Origin: BM520 sp964594665
GTDB taxonomy: Bacteria; Bacteroidota; Bacteroidia; Bacteroidales; BM520
Assembly (NCBI GenBank): GCA_964594665.1
Contig: CAZQNY010000055.1
Span: 1 to 19,553, forward strand
Length of the DNA: 19,553 nt
Direction of reading: 5' to 3'
The position numbers and the translations under genes are program-made. This document shows positions 1 to 7,451 of this stretch, piece after piece; position 1 is the first letter of the stretch; each line of letters starts with the position of its first letter. The notes beneath the pieces are model-generated. The model did not search any database. It saw only the letters and a list, made by a program, of their open reading frames with translations, and was not told the DNA's origin.

Positions 1-2330
1 GTGTCATCATCAAATTCCGAGGCAAAACTTACAATGGATCTGCCAATATCAGAGTCTTCAAGGTTGAAAACTTGCTTAATGGCAGGAGTGAACTTGCGAA
101 TATTCAGATCTGTATCAAGAAATAGGGTACCAATGTCGGTGCTGTTGAGAAGGTTATTGATGTCATTATTCAGGTTTTCTAATTCTTTGTTTTTTTCCTG
201 AAATTCTGTGTTAACGGTGTAAAGCTCCTCATTTACTGACTGCAGCTCTTCGTTGCTGCTTTGCAGCTCTTCGTTGGAAGACATTAATTCTTCATTTGAA
301 CTTTGTAACTCTTCATTGCTGGTTTCAAGTTCTTCAACCACATTCTGGAGCTCAGATCTGTTTTCTTTAAGCTCATATTCCAAATCTTCAATACGCTGTT
401 TGGAGAAATTTGAAATGTCCTCATTGGATAGAATGATAGCGTCTGAGGTGTCTTTGTTTTCGTTTGCCACAAACTGTATCATGAATATCTGATCCTGTGA
501 TTCTTTGTTTAATACTTCTTCAAAATATAGGTCCGTTGAACTATTATTCTCTTTTGTTTTGTAGGCTATACTTTTAATGGTGATTGGTTTTTTATCGCTA
601 TCCAACCGACGGACACCATTTCTGATGACTGTAGCAAGTTCCATAGTAACCATATCCAGAAGATTATTGGTAAACGTTCCGTCAACCTGTCTGAACCAGT
701 GCTTGAATTCACCTAACATGAAATTTACGGTAAAAGATTTATCAATAAACACTGTTACTGGAGCATGTTTTTGACTTAAGAATTTATAATAGAAAAGTTC
801 ACTTTGTGTTTTTTTTGATTTACTGGTTTTGGAATAACCTGCCAGCTGTTGATTGGGGAAATTTCTGTTTCTAAAAGCAAGGTTTTCATTATTATCTGCG
901 GAAACAAGCCTTGTGTTTTCATAAATGTTTTGAAAGATTTTATGTTTTACATCAATATCTTTAAATGATTTTGATATACTGCCCAGCGATTCACTGCTGC
1001 CAAGGAAAAGAAAGCCATTTTTATTTAATGCAAATTGAAAAGCGGCAAGGATGTGCTTTTGTGCTGAATTATTCAGGTATATAAGCAGGTTTCTGCATGA
1101 AATTAAGTCAACTTTAATAAATGGCGGGTCGTTTGTGAGGTCATGGTAGGAGAAAACGATTTTTTCACGTATGCGCTTAATAATCTGAATTCTGTCACCC
1201 GTTTTAAGAAAATATTCCTGTAAATAGTGTTTATCAATTTCTAGAAATGTATTCACAGGGTAGCTGCCCATGCTGGCTTGCTGTAGGGCCCGTTTATCAA
1301 TATCCGTTGCAAAAATTTTGTAATCTATTCCCAATTTGTTCGTTCTTATATAGTCGTCAAAAAGTATTGCAATGGAATAAACCTCTTCACCACTGGAGCA
1401 TCCGGGAATCCATATTCGTATATCTTCTTTGTTTCTTTTGGATTCACAAATTTGAGGCACTACCTTTTTTCGAATAATTTTAAAAGCGTCTGTATCTCGA
1501 AAGAAACTAGTTACACCAATAAGAAATTCCTGCTTTATAGCAATCTTTTCATTATCACTATTTAATAATAGTTTTAGATAATTCTGTAATGAGTCAATGT
1601 TGTGAAGGCTGAGTCGTTTCTCAAGTCGTCGAATTAGGGTGTTTGTTTTATATTTTCTGAAATTAACACCTGAGTGACGCTGAATTATTTCCAGAATCTT
1701 TGAAAATGTTTTTTCATTATCCGATGAAAAATCCTCTGAGCTTTCAATTTGAAGTCTCTTTGCTGTGAACTGAACAATTTTATCAGCAATCATTTCCGGT
1801 GTCAGGATAAAATCAGCCAAATTTGTAGATATAGCCGAATTGGGCATGCCATCAAACTGCGCAGACTCCGGATCCTGCACCATTATTGTTCCTCCGGCCT
1901 CCTTTATGGTTTTTATTCCACGGGAGCCGTCGGATCCTGTTCCGGATAAAACCACTCCTATAGATTTCTCTTTATACGATTCCCCCAGCATATGAAACAA
2001 AATATCAATGGGGAGATTAAGATGATCTTTTGGCGCCTTTTCCAAAAGAATAAATTTGTTTTCTTTGATGCCTATGTTCTTATTTCGATTGTTGAGATAT
2101 ATGCGATTTGGTTTTATCTCCTGGTTGTCTTTTGCTGTGAATATTTGCATACTTGTATGCTTGGATAGCAATTCCGGCATAAGGCTCTTAAAGTCCGGTG
2201 ATAAGTGTTGAATTATAACATATGCAACACCAGTGTCTTCTGGAATATGGTTAAAAAAACGTTGAACTGCTTCCAGTCCTCCTGCGGAAGCACCAATACC
2301 CACTACATAAAATTCATTTTGGTTACTCAT
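1..2330 (-). CDS. CheB-CheR-PAS hybrid chemotaxis-type signalling protein (partial, C-terminus outside window)
   Basis: Reading the minus strand from ATG at 2330 gives 776 uninterrupted codons that run off the left edge. Residues 1-185 form a CheB methylesterase domain with the catalytic triad visible: Ser15 in GASAGG, His42 in QHLSPD and Asp134 in SGTGSDGS. Residues about 205-470 form a CheR methyltransferase domain, with LIGVTSFFRD near 270 and the SAM-binding motif IPGCSSGEE near 309-315, then SCRNLLIYL. No CheY receiver domain precedes CheB. Residues 665-727 are nine near-perfect heptads (NEELQSS type), a predicted coiled coil, followed by the start of a PAS domain. Family members usually continue into further PAS and histidine kinase domains, which would lie beyond base 1. 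No other chemotaxis gene is in view, so it may be a sensory regulator rather than part of a flagellar system. Family assignment is secure; the signal sensed is unknown. Confidence 0.95.
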   Translation of the reverse strand, partial: MSNQNEFYVVGIGASAGGLEAVQRFFNHIPEDTGVAYVIIQHLSPDFKSLMPELLSKHTSMQIFTAKDNQEIKPNRIYLNNRNKNIGIKENKFILLEKAPKDHLNLPIDILFHMLGESYKEKSIGVVLSGTGSDGSRGIKTIKEAGGTIMVQDPESAQFDGMPNSAISTNLADFILTPEMIADKIVQFTAKRLQIESSEDFSSDNEKTFSKILEIIQRHSGVNFRKYKTNTLIRRLEKRLSLHNIDSLQNYLKLLLNSDNEKIAIKQEFLIGVTSFFRDTDAFKIIRKKVVPQICESKRNKEDIRIWIPGCSSGEEVYSIAILFDDYIRTNKLGIDYKIFATDIDKRALQQASMGSYPVNTFLEIDKHYLQEYFLKTGDRIQIIKRIREKIVFSYHDLTNDPPFIKVDLISCRNLLIYLNNSAQKHILAAFQFALNKNGFLFLGSSESLGSISKSFKDIDVKHKIFQNIYENTRLVSADNNENLAFRNRNFPNQQLAGYSKTSKSKKTQSELFYYKFLSQKHAPVTVFIDKSFTVNFMLGEFKHWFRQVDGTFTNNLLDMVTMELATVIRNGVRRLDSDKKPITIKSIAYKTKENNSSTDLYFEEVLNKESQDQIFMIQFVANENKDTSDAIILSNEDISNFSKQRIEDLEYELKENRSELQNVVEELETSNEELQSSNEELMSSNEELQSSNEELQSVNEELYTVNTEFQEKNKELENLNNDINNLLNSTDIGTLFLDTDLNIRKFTPAIKQVFNLEDSDIGRSIVSFASEFDDD
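150..338 (-). repeat. Heptad-coding 21-bp imperfect tandem repeat (coiled coil between CheR and PAS)
   Basis: Nine consecutive 21-base units encode heptads of the form N-E-E-L-x-S-x, with Asn and Leu spaced every seven residues (residues 665-727 of the CheB-CheR protein). The middle units are most alike at DNA level and the outer ones have diverged. This is a structural protein repeat, characteristic of the linker in CheB-CheR-PAS proteins, and not a mobile or intergenic repeat. Confidence 0.8.
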
Positions 2331-2361
2331 AAATAGTCTGTCGTTAACTGGTTTTTCGATA

Positions 2362-2393
2362 TAAAGATACACTTTATTTTATATGTGCGTCAA
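2362..2393 (-). promoter_or_regulatory. Putative promoter of the CheB-CheR gene
   Basis: On the minus strand, TTG (2393-2391) is followed after 21 bases by TATCTTTA (2369-2362), which matches seven of eight positions of the Bacteroidota -7 element TAnnTTTG. This leaves a leader of roughly 25-30 bases before the ATG at 2330. It suggests the signalling gene is transcribed apart from the upstream YihY gene. It was found by eye and has no experimental support. Confidence 0.45.
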
Positions 2394-2448
2394 TACATGT
2401 CTTTCTAAAAAAACAGAAAATGACAAAAAATGAATGGTATAGACGGTT

Positions 2449-3339
2449 TTATAATTGAGATACCTCCTTGTGCACCACTCGAACGGCTCCGGAAGAAGGC
2501 ATAATGGGTTTATGCAATGCTACACCAATAACCTTCACAAAACAGGCTCCCAGAAAAATAATCTGTGACAGATAGAAGACCCATAACATAATCAACGTTA
2601 ATATACTCGCCTGCCCAAAAGTGGTTTCAAGATGCATTTGTGCGATAATTTTTCCAATGACAATTTTTCCGACAAGGAAAAGCACTGTGGTAAGTATTCC
2701 GCCTGCAAATGCGGGTTTCCAGTGTACTTTCGCATCTCCAAGCGTTGCAAACATCAAACTAAATACCACTGCCGACACTATAAAAGAGAAGAGGTGTTCA
2801 TACAATACCAGAAGATGATGGTTGGAAAGGATTTCAGGTGCTATATGTTGCAGGAATGTGTTTATGAATGTGCTGGCGCAGAGGATGGTGAAAAGGACAA
2901 GCAACAGGAGTAAAGCAATTGCTTTTCTTTTGAAAAAAGTAACAAGGCCATTTTTCGGTTTGGCTTTGATACTGTAGATGTCGTTGAAGGCATTATGCAA
3001 CTGAACCACGATTTTTGATGCCGAAAGAATTAGCATCGCAATGCCGATAATTGAAGTGATGATACTCTTATGAGAGGTATGATGATTTTTTATAAGGTCC
3101 TGGATCTCCAGGGCCGCTTCACTGCCCAGCACCCCTTTTAGCTGGTGAAATACCTCTCCGGAAACTGCCTCATCTCCGAAGACTGCACCCAAAACCGTGA
3201 TAATAATTACTATGATTGGAATTAGTGAAAAGACAGCAAAATACCCCAGAGCTGCTCCCTTTTGGAAGGTGTTGCTTGCGATGAAAAGCTGGAAAAATTC
3301 TTTTATCGGTTTTATCATGTCGTCCGTTTGAGATGACAA
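2449..3339 (-). CDS. YihY/BrkB-family inner-membrane protein
   Basis: This 296-residue protein has the family's usual length and its hallmark N-terminus, a short amphipathic lead followed by GAALGYFAVFSLIPIIVIII (residues 28-47). Six hydrophobic segments are visible at about 29-55, 91-113, 140-163, 183-201, 209-232 and 243-272. Conserved features include the SASKIVVQLHNAFNDIY stretch (106-122) and FGQASILTLIMLWVFYLSQI near 241-260. The family was once mislabelled ribonuclease BN; its true role is unsettled, with membrane or transport functions proposed. It starts 21 bases after the glycerate kinase stop on the same strand, so the two are probably co-transcribed, although a functional link is not obvious. 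A second Met at residue 8 could be the true start. Family call is strong, function is not. Confidence 0.9.
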   Translation of the reverse strand: MSSQTDDMIKPIKEFFQLFIASNTFQKGAALGYFAVFSLIPIIVIIITVLGAVFGDEAVSGEVFHQLKGVLGSEAALEIQDLIKNHHTSHKSIITSIIGIAMLILSASKIVVQLHNAFNDIYSIKAKPKNGLVTFFKRKAIALLLLLVLFTILCASTFINTFLQHIAPEILSNHHLLVLYEHLFSFIVSAVVFSLMFATLGDAKVHWKPAFAGGILTTVLFLVGKIVIGKIIAQMHLETTFGQASILTLIMLWVFYLSQIIFLGACFVKVIGVALHKPIMPSSGAVRVVHKEVSQL

Positions 3340-3360
3340 AGATACATTATCAGAGAAATA

Positions 3361-4479
3361 TTATAAAGCGGTTATGAATTCCCGAACACTCTGTTGAAGG
3401 TATTTTCCGGAGTTTTCCATGGAATCACGGGTGTCTTTTGCCTTTGTAATCATCTCTGAAAGATAATGAATTCCATGTTTCATTGCTTCTTCTGAAGAGA
3501 TTTCGCTATACCCACAGAATGCTGCGATTTTCTGTTTATCTACCTCATCAAGAATACCTTTAATGACTTTGCCTGAAAAGGTTTGTGTGTCGAGACGTCC
3601 TTCACCGGTAATAATCCAGTCAGCGCTTTGAATTTGCTTTTTGAAATTGGCAATCTCTTTAATAATTGTTATTCCGGATTTTAATGTTGCGTTAAGGAAA
3701 AGCACTGCACCTGCACCCAGACCACCTGCAGCACCTGCGCCGGGAACCTGCGAGAGATCCTGGTGGTATTGACGCAAAATAATGTTGTTAAAATTTCGAA
3801 GACCCATGTCCAGAGCTTCGACAATCTCCGGAGTAGCGCCTTTCTGCGGTCCGTAGATATGCGCTGCACCATTTAAACCAAACAAAGGATTATCCACATC
3901 GCAAGCCACCTCAAATACAACCTCTTTGAGTTTAGCGTTTGCCATTGTGTTTTCTATATAGGTGATTTTATTCAGATCACTGCCAATGCCTTGTAGTTCA
4001 TTGTCATCTTGATCGAAAAATTTAAACCCAAGAGCTCGTGCCATTCCAATTCCGGCGTCAGTGGTAGCACTTCCTCCAATACCTAACACAATGTGCTTTG
4101 CACCCTTTTTCATGGCATCCAGAATAAGCTCACCGGTTCCGTATGAAGTAGTCCTTAGTGGATTTAGCTCCTCATTCTTCAGGATCCGGATCCCTGATGC
4201 CTCAGCCATCTCAATAAAGGCAATTTTTTTTTCTTTTGCGAAGAGATATCTGGCAGTGGTTTTTCGAAATAAAGGATCCGATACCTCTTTTTCAATTATC
4301 TCACCACCGATATAGTATTGAAAAATTTCCACTGTTCCGTCACCACCATCTGCCAGCGGTAATTTTACAATTTCTGCAGTAGGGAAGGCGTTATTGATTT
4401 CGTTTTCTGCGATATTGCAAAACTCAATGCCAGTGAGAGAGCTTTTAAATTTGTCGGGTGCGATAACGAATTTTTTCAT
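3361..4479 (-). CDS. Glycerate kinase (GlxK/GarK type)
   Basis: This 372-residue cytosolic enzyme should phosphorylate D-glycerate with ATP, giving 2-phosphoglycerate if it behaves like the GarK/GlxK family. Family motifs appear in order: APDKFKSSLT (7-16), PLADGGDGT (41-49), EMAEASGI (90-97), TTSYGTGELI (110-119), GIGGSATTDAGIGMARALG (133-151), then a glycine-rich PGAGAAGGLGAG and ITGEGRLDTQT near the C-terminus. The reading frame opens upstream to an ATG at 4515, but that extension encodes a non-conserved leader lying inside a terminator-like hairpin. The start at 4479 gives the canonical MKKFVIAPDKFKSS beginning. It lies 101 bases downstream of the GH38 mannosidase on the same strand. Together they suggest that glycerate is a product of the upstream hydrolase. 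Enzyme identity is secure; the pathway link is inferred. Confidence 0.95.
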   Translation of the reverse strand: MKKFVIAPDKFKSSLTGIEFCNIAENEINNAFPTAEIVKLPLADGGDGTVEIFQYYIGGEIIEKEVSDPLFRKTTARYLFAKEKKIAFIEMAEASGIRILKNEELNPLRTTSYGTGELILDAMKKGAKHIVLGIGGSATTDAGIGMARALGFKFFDQDDNELQGIGSDLNKITYIENTMANAKLKEVVFEVACDVDNPLFGLNGAAHIYGPQKGATPEIVEALDMGLRNFNNIILRQYHQDLSQVPGAGAAGGLGAGAVLFLNATLKSGITIIKEIANFKKQIQSADWIITGEGRLDTQTFSGKVIKGILDEVDKQKIAAFCGYSEISSEEAMKHGIHYLSEMITKAKDTRDSMENSGKYLQQSVREFITAL

Positions 4480-4489
4480 AGTAGTAAAA

Positions 4490-4535
4490 TTAAGAAAAAG
4501 CATTCCCGACATCATGCCAAATGCCGGGAAATGCT
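4490..4535 (-). terminator. Rho-independent-terminator-like hairpin between mannosidase and glycerate kinase
   Basis: On the minus strand, a 14-bp stem (4535-4521 against 4512-4499) with one bulged T and one G-T wobble encloses an 8-base loop and is followed by TTTTTCTT (4498-4491). The wobble becomes an A-C mismatch on the plus strand, so the structure favours minus-strand transcripts. It lies 45 bases after the mannosidase stop and its T-tract ends 11 bases before the glycerate kinase ATG. It may terminate or attenuate read-through into glycerate kinase, or stabilise the upstream mRNA 3' end. Confidence 0.65.
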
Positions 4536-4580
4536 AACCACACTGTAATCTAACTAAAACTAAAGCTAAAATCTAACCCA

Positions 4581-7412
4581 TTATCCATTATCCGGATTTT
4601 TAAACATTTTAATATAATCATAAACTCTGCGCTGAACACGAGCCTCATTCAGTCCGTATCCGAGTTTCTCAATCTCTTTTTCGTTAAATCTGTTTCTGGC
4701 CAGAATGGCAGAAAGTTGCGCTTCTAAAGCAGTACGGCGCCACATCGGATGATGAGCCTTCTCTTTTAATTTTTCTGCACGCTCTGTTTCTGACTGAATC
4801 TCCTCTTCTGTTACATAAGGGGCATATTCGAAATTTTCAAAACGCTCTTTTCTTCTGTCATATTCAAACATCACATCGCAATCATCATTGAATTGATAGT
4901 TCATTCGCTCAATAGATAACCTGGTGGTAAAGATTCGCTTTCCAGCCACGTTAAAAGTAACCTGATTATGCTCAAAATCGAGATTCTTGCAGGCTTCTTC
5001 CTGCAAATTGGTTCTTGATGCCTCTTTAATGGTAAATAGTGATTGGATTGTTACCTGACTGGTCTTCTCTGATGAGTTATACCCTCTGATAACTATAGCA
5101 TTTCCATCCTCGCTTCTTTTGATGGCCGTAATTTTAATGGTGTTCAGACTATCTGTTACTTCAAAGAAGGATTTTGATTGTGGCAATACCCCTGTATGGT
5201 TATCGGTAGTACATCCAATCACTTCACTGTTGAAAAGATCTGACTTTTCACATACACCAGACTGGTCAACATCACCGATATGAGGAAAGACTGCATATTC
5301 AAATTGCATCTCCCTGAGACATTGCGCGTCGGGAGTGAATATTTCCGGTCCGGCATCTCCTATTCGGGAGTTAATCTCTTTCGCAATCCAGCCTACCGAT
5401 CGGAAAAGTGTTAGTGCGATGGTATCGCTGTCAATAACCTGGTATTCCGGTAATCCTTTTGAAAGGATAGCCAATCCTTTTTCTCTGTCGTTAAGATCCA
5501 CAAATTCCCTGTTAAGAAAAATCGTATTTGGCCTTGCTTCCCGGGCACCAATAATCACTTTCTTTACATCTTCCGGAATGCTTGATTCATCATAATCTTC
5601 AATAAAAGTTGGTCTTTTTACTACATCGAACGGACTCCCGGCCCAGGCGTGATCGGTTTCAATACCTGTTTTAAACAGTACCCGCATGATGTGATCTTTC
5701 ACCGTGTTGCGAAGCAATGTTTTACACTTTACAATATCCGAATCAGCTTCAAAAGTATAGTAGTTAACAACCGGTAGTTTGCGAAGTTTTTCACTTCTTG
5801 TAGTATGCATATTTGCATCTGATTCAGGGAGTTCCAGTACATACTCTGTTCGTACGACAACTTTCGACGCCGTAACTTCCTCTATTCGGAAATTTGCTTT
5901 AACCTTTTCACTGGTAAAGGTTTTATCCTTTTCGGGATAGGAGTAGTTGTACTCATCACCAGTGTCTGCCCGGTCTTCAAGGATGCCTAAGTTTTTATAT
6001 TGTTTTCCTGTCGCTTTATGTAACAAATCGAATGAGCCGTTTTCATTAAAAGCTACGACTATACGATCATTTGTAATTATATTTTCTTTAATGATAATGG
6101 GGTGTGCCGGTTCCTCCGTTTTTGTAATCACTTTGTATCCCATGGCTGGGATATCTTTTACAAAGTAATTCACTCCTTTAAAAGTGATGTTTTCATTGCG
6201 TTTTTTTGTTGATGTATTAAACACAATGTGCACATCATCCTTTCGGTTGGTAGAAGTGTCAATGAGGTTGCATAACTCTTTGAGTTTTTGTTCTGTTAAT
6301 GATTGGGTAAGCTGATGTACTACTCTGGAACGGTTTTCCATATCCGTATGCACATCATCGATACTAACGCCGCAGATAGAGTCGTGAGGATGGTTTTTCA
6401 GGAGTGTTTTCCAGGCCTCGCGGATTTGCGTTTTTTCATATTCACCACCAAGTGCCCATGCCAATGCAGACAAAGGCTCAACACGCTTCTCCAGTGCCTT
6501 TTGTTGCTCGTCATTTTGTAGTTTCAGGTACATTCTTGCAGACATCACCCCCGGGAAAACCGAGATAAACCTTCCGGAATAGAGTGCGCCGCTGAGTGTT
6601 TTTAACTCAGGCTCTTCACTCATAACGTCATGAATATACTTTACCGGATTGCTTTGGATTATTCTGAACTCCTCTGTATCCATTTTTCCTTCAGCTATAT
6701 AAGGCTGTATGTCATCAGGAATCATCTCCTGATCGTACCCGTTCATCAGAAGGATATGACTGGTAGTTGCGAAAGGAGCCAGTTTATGAACCTCTTCATA
6801 AACACGGTCTTTCATAATATCATTATGTTCAGCCAGACGCATAACATTCCGGTAGCTGTCGAGCAGATACATAGAAGTAATTTTTGTGCCATCCGGTGAT
6901 TCCCACAGGAATTCCGATTGTACATCATGAGGATCCATCTCTACACCACGCCAGACATAGAGGCCATTTAATCCAAACTGATCATGGATTTGTGCTGTTT
7001 GTGAAATCTGGCCAAAGTTATCCAGCATCCAGCCAACACTCATGGCACCACCAAGCTCTTTCGCTGTTTGCATGCCGTATAGAAGATTCCGGACAAGTGA
7101 TTCCTCGGACAGAAGCTGCCAGTCGGGCTGGAGATAATACGGCCCAATGAATAACCTGTTCTCCTTTACATATTTACGAATCTTTCGTTTATAGTCATTA
7201 ATATTGAAATTATGCTTGTCGAGCTCTTCGAAATAGTCCTCTACCATAGCCATCTGCCCATCAAGAACAAAGATATATTCAGGCTCTTTTTCAAACATCT
7301 TAAAAAGATTGTCAAAAAATGGTATGAGCCATTCATTGGTGTATTTACTATTCAGATACCATTCCCTGTCCCAATGCGTATGCGATATAATATGTGCTGT
7401 CTTTTGCTTCAT
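4581..7412 (-). CDS. GH38 alpha-mannosidase, candidate mannosylglycerate hydrolase
   Basis: This 943-residue protein has the full architecture of bacterial GH38 enzymes (COG0383), which include E. coli MngB and streptococcal alpha-mannosidases. The metal-binding motif HTHWDREW (11-18) supplies His13 and Asp15. GWMLDNFGQ carries the likely nucleophile and metal ligand Asp131. KNHPHDSICG supplies His343. Further conserved stretches are VLDGQ (49-53), GPYYLQPDW (90-98) and LLMNGYDQ (221-228). The C-terminal beta domains contain the DTGDEYNYSYP motif typical of the superfamily. There is no signal peptide, so it acts in the cytoplasm on something already imported, which suggests a small mannoside rather than a surface glycan. 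It starts 39 bases after the symporter stop and precedes glycerate kinase. Mannosylglycerate is an attractive substrate because hydrolysis would give mannose and glycerate; plain alpha-mannobiose or another mannoside remains possible. Family secure, substrate inferred. Confidence 0.93.
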   Translation of the reverse strand: MKQKTAHIISHTHWDREWYLNSKYTNEWLIPFFDNLFKMFEKEPEYIFVLDGQMAMVEDYFEELDKHNFNINDYKRKIRKYVKENRLFIGPYYLQPDWQLLSEESLVRNLLYGMQTAKELGGAMSVGWMLDNFGQISQTAQIHDQFGLNGLYVWRGVEMDPHDVQSEFLWESPDGTKITSMYLLDSYRNVMRLAEHNDIMKDRVYEEVHKLAPFATTSHILLMNGYDQEMIPDDIQPYIAEGKMDTEEFRIIQSNPVKYIHDVMSEEPELKTLSGALYSGRFISVFPGVMSARMYLKLQNDEQQKALEKRVEPLSALAWALGGEYEKTQIREAWKTLLKNHPHDSICGVSIDDVHTDMENRSRVVHQLTQSLTEQKLKELCNLIDTSTNRKDDVHIVFNTSTKKRNENITFKGVNYFVKDIPAMGYKVITKTEEPAHPIIIKENIITNDRIVVAFNENGSFDLLHKATGKQYKNLGILEDRADTGDEYNYSYPEKDKTFTSEKVKANFRIEEVTASKVVVRTEYVLELPESDANMHTTRSEKLRKLPVVNYYTFEADSDIVKCKTLLRNTVKDHIMRVLFKTGIETDHAWAGSPFDVVKRPTFIEDYDESSIPEDVKKVIIGAREARPNTIFLNREFVDLNDREKGLAILSKGLPEYQVIDSDTIALTLFRSVGWIAKEINSRIGDAGPEIFTPDAQCLREMQFEYAVFPHIGDVDQSGVCEKSDLFNSEVIGCTTDNHTGVLPQSKSFFEVTDSLNTIKITAIKRSEDGNAIVIRGYNSSEKTSQVTIQSLFTIKEASRTNLQEEACKNLDFEHNQVTFNVAGKRIFTTRLSIERMNYQFNDDCDVMFEYDRRKERFENFEYAPYVTEEEIQSETERAEKLKEKAHHPMWRRTALEAQLSAILARNRFNEKEIEKLGYGLNEARVQRRVYDYIKMFKNPDNG

Positions 7413-7451
7413 GATATATTGTTTGTTATTTCAGAATGCAGTATCGCTTCG

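Noticed and set aside
4480..4515. Upstream ATG at 4515 as glycerate kinase start
   Set aside because: The added residues are not family-like and the codons coincide with a terminator-like hairpin; the internal Met gives the canonical N-terminus.
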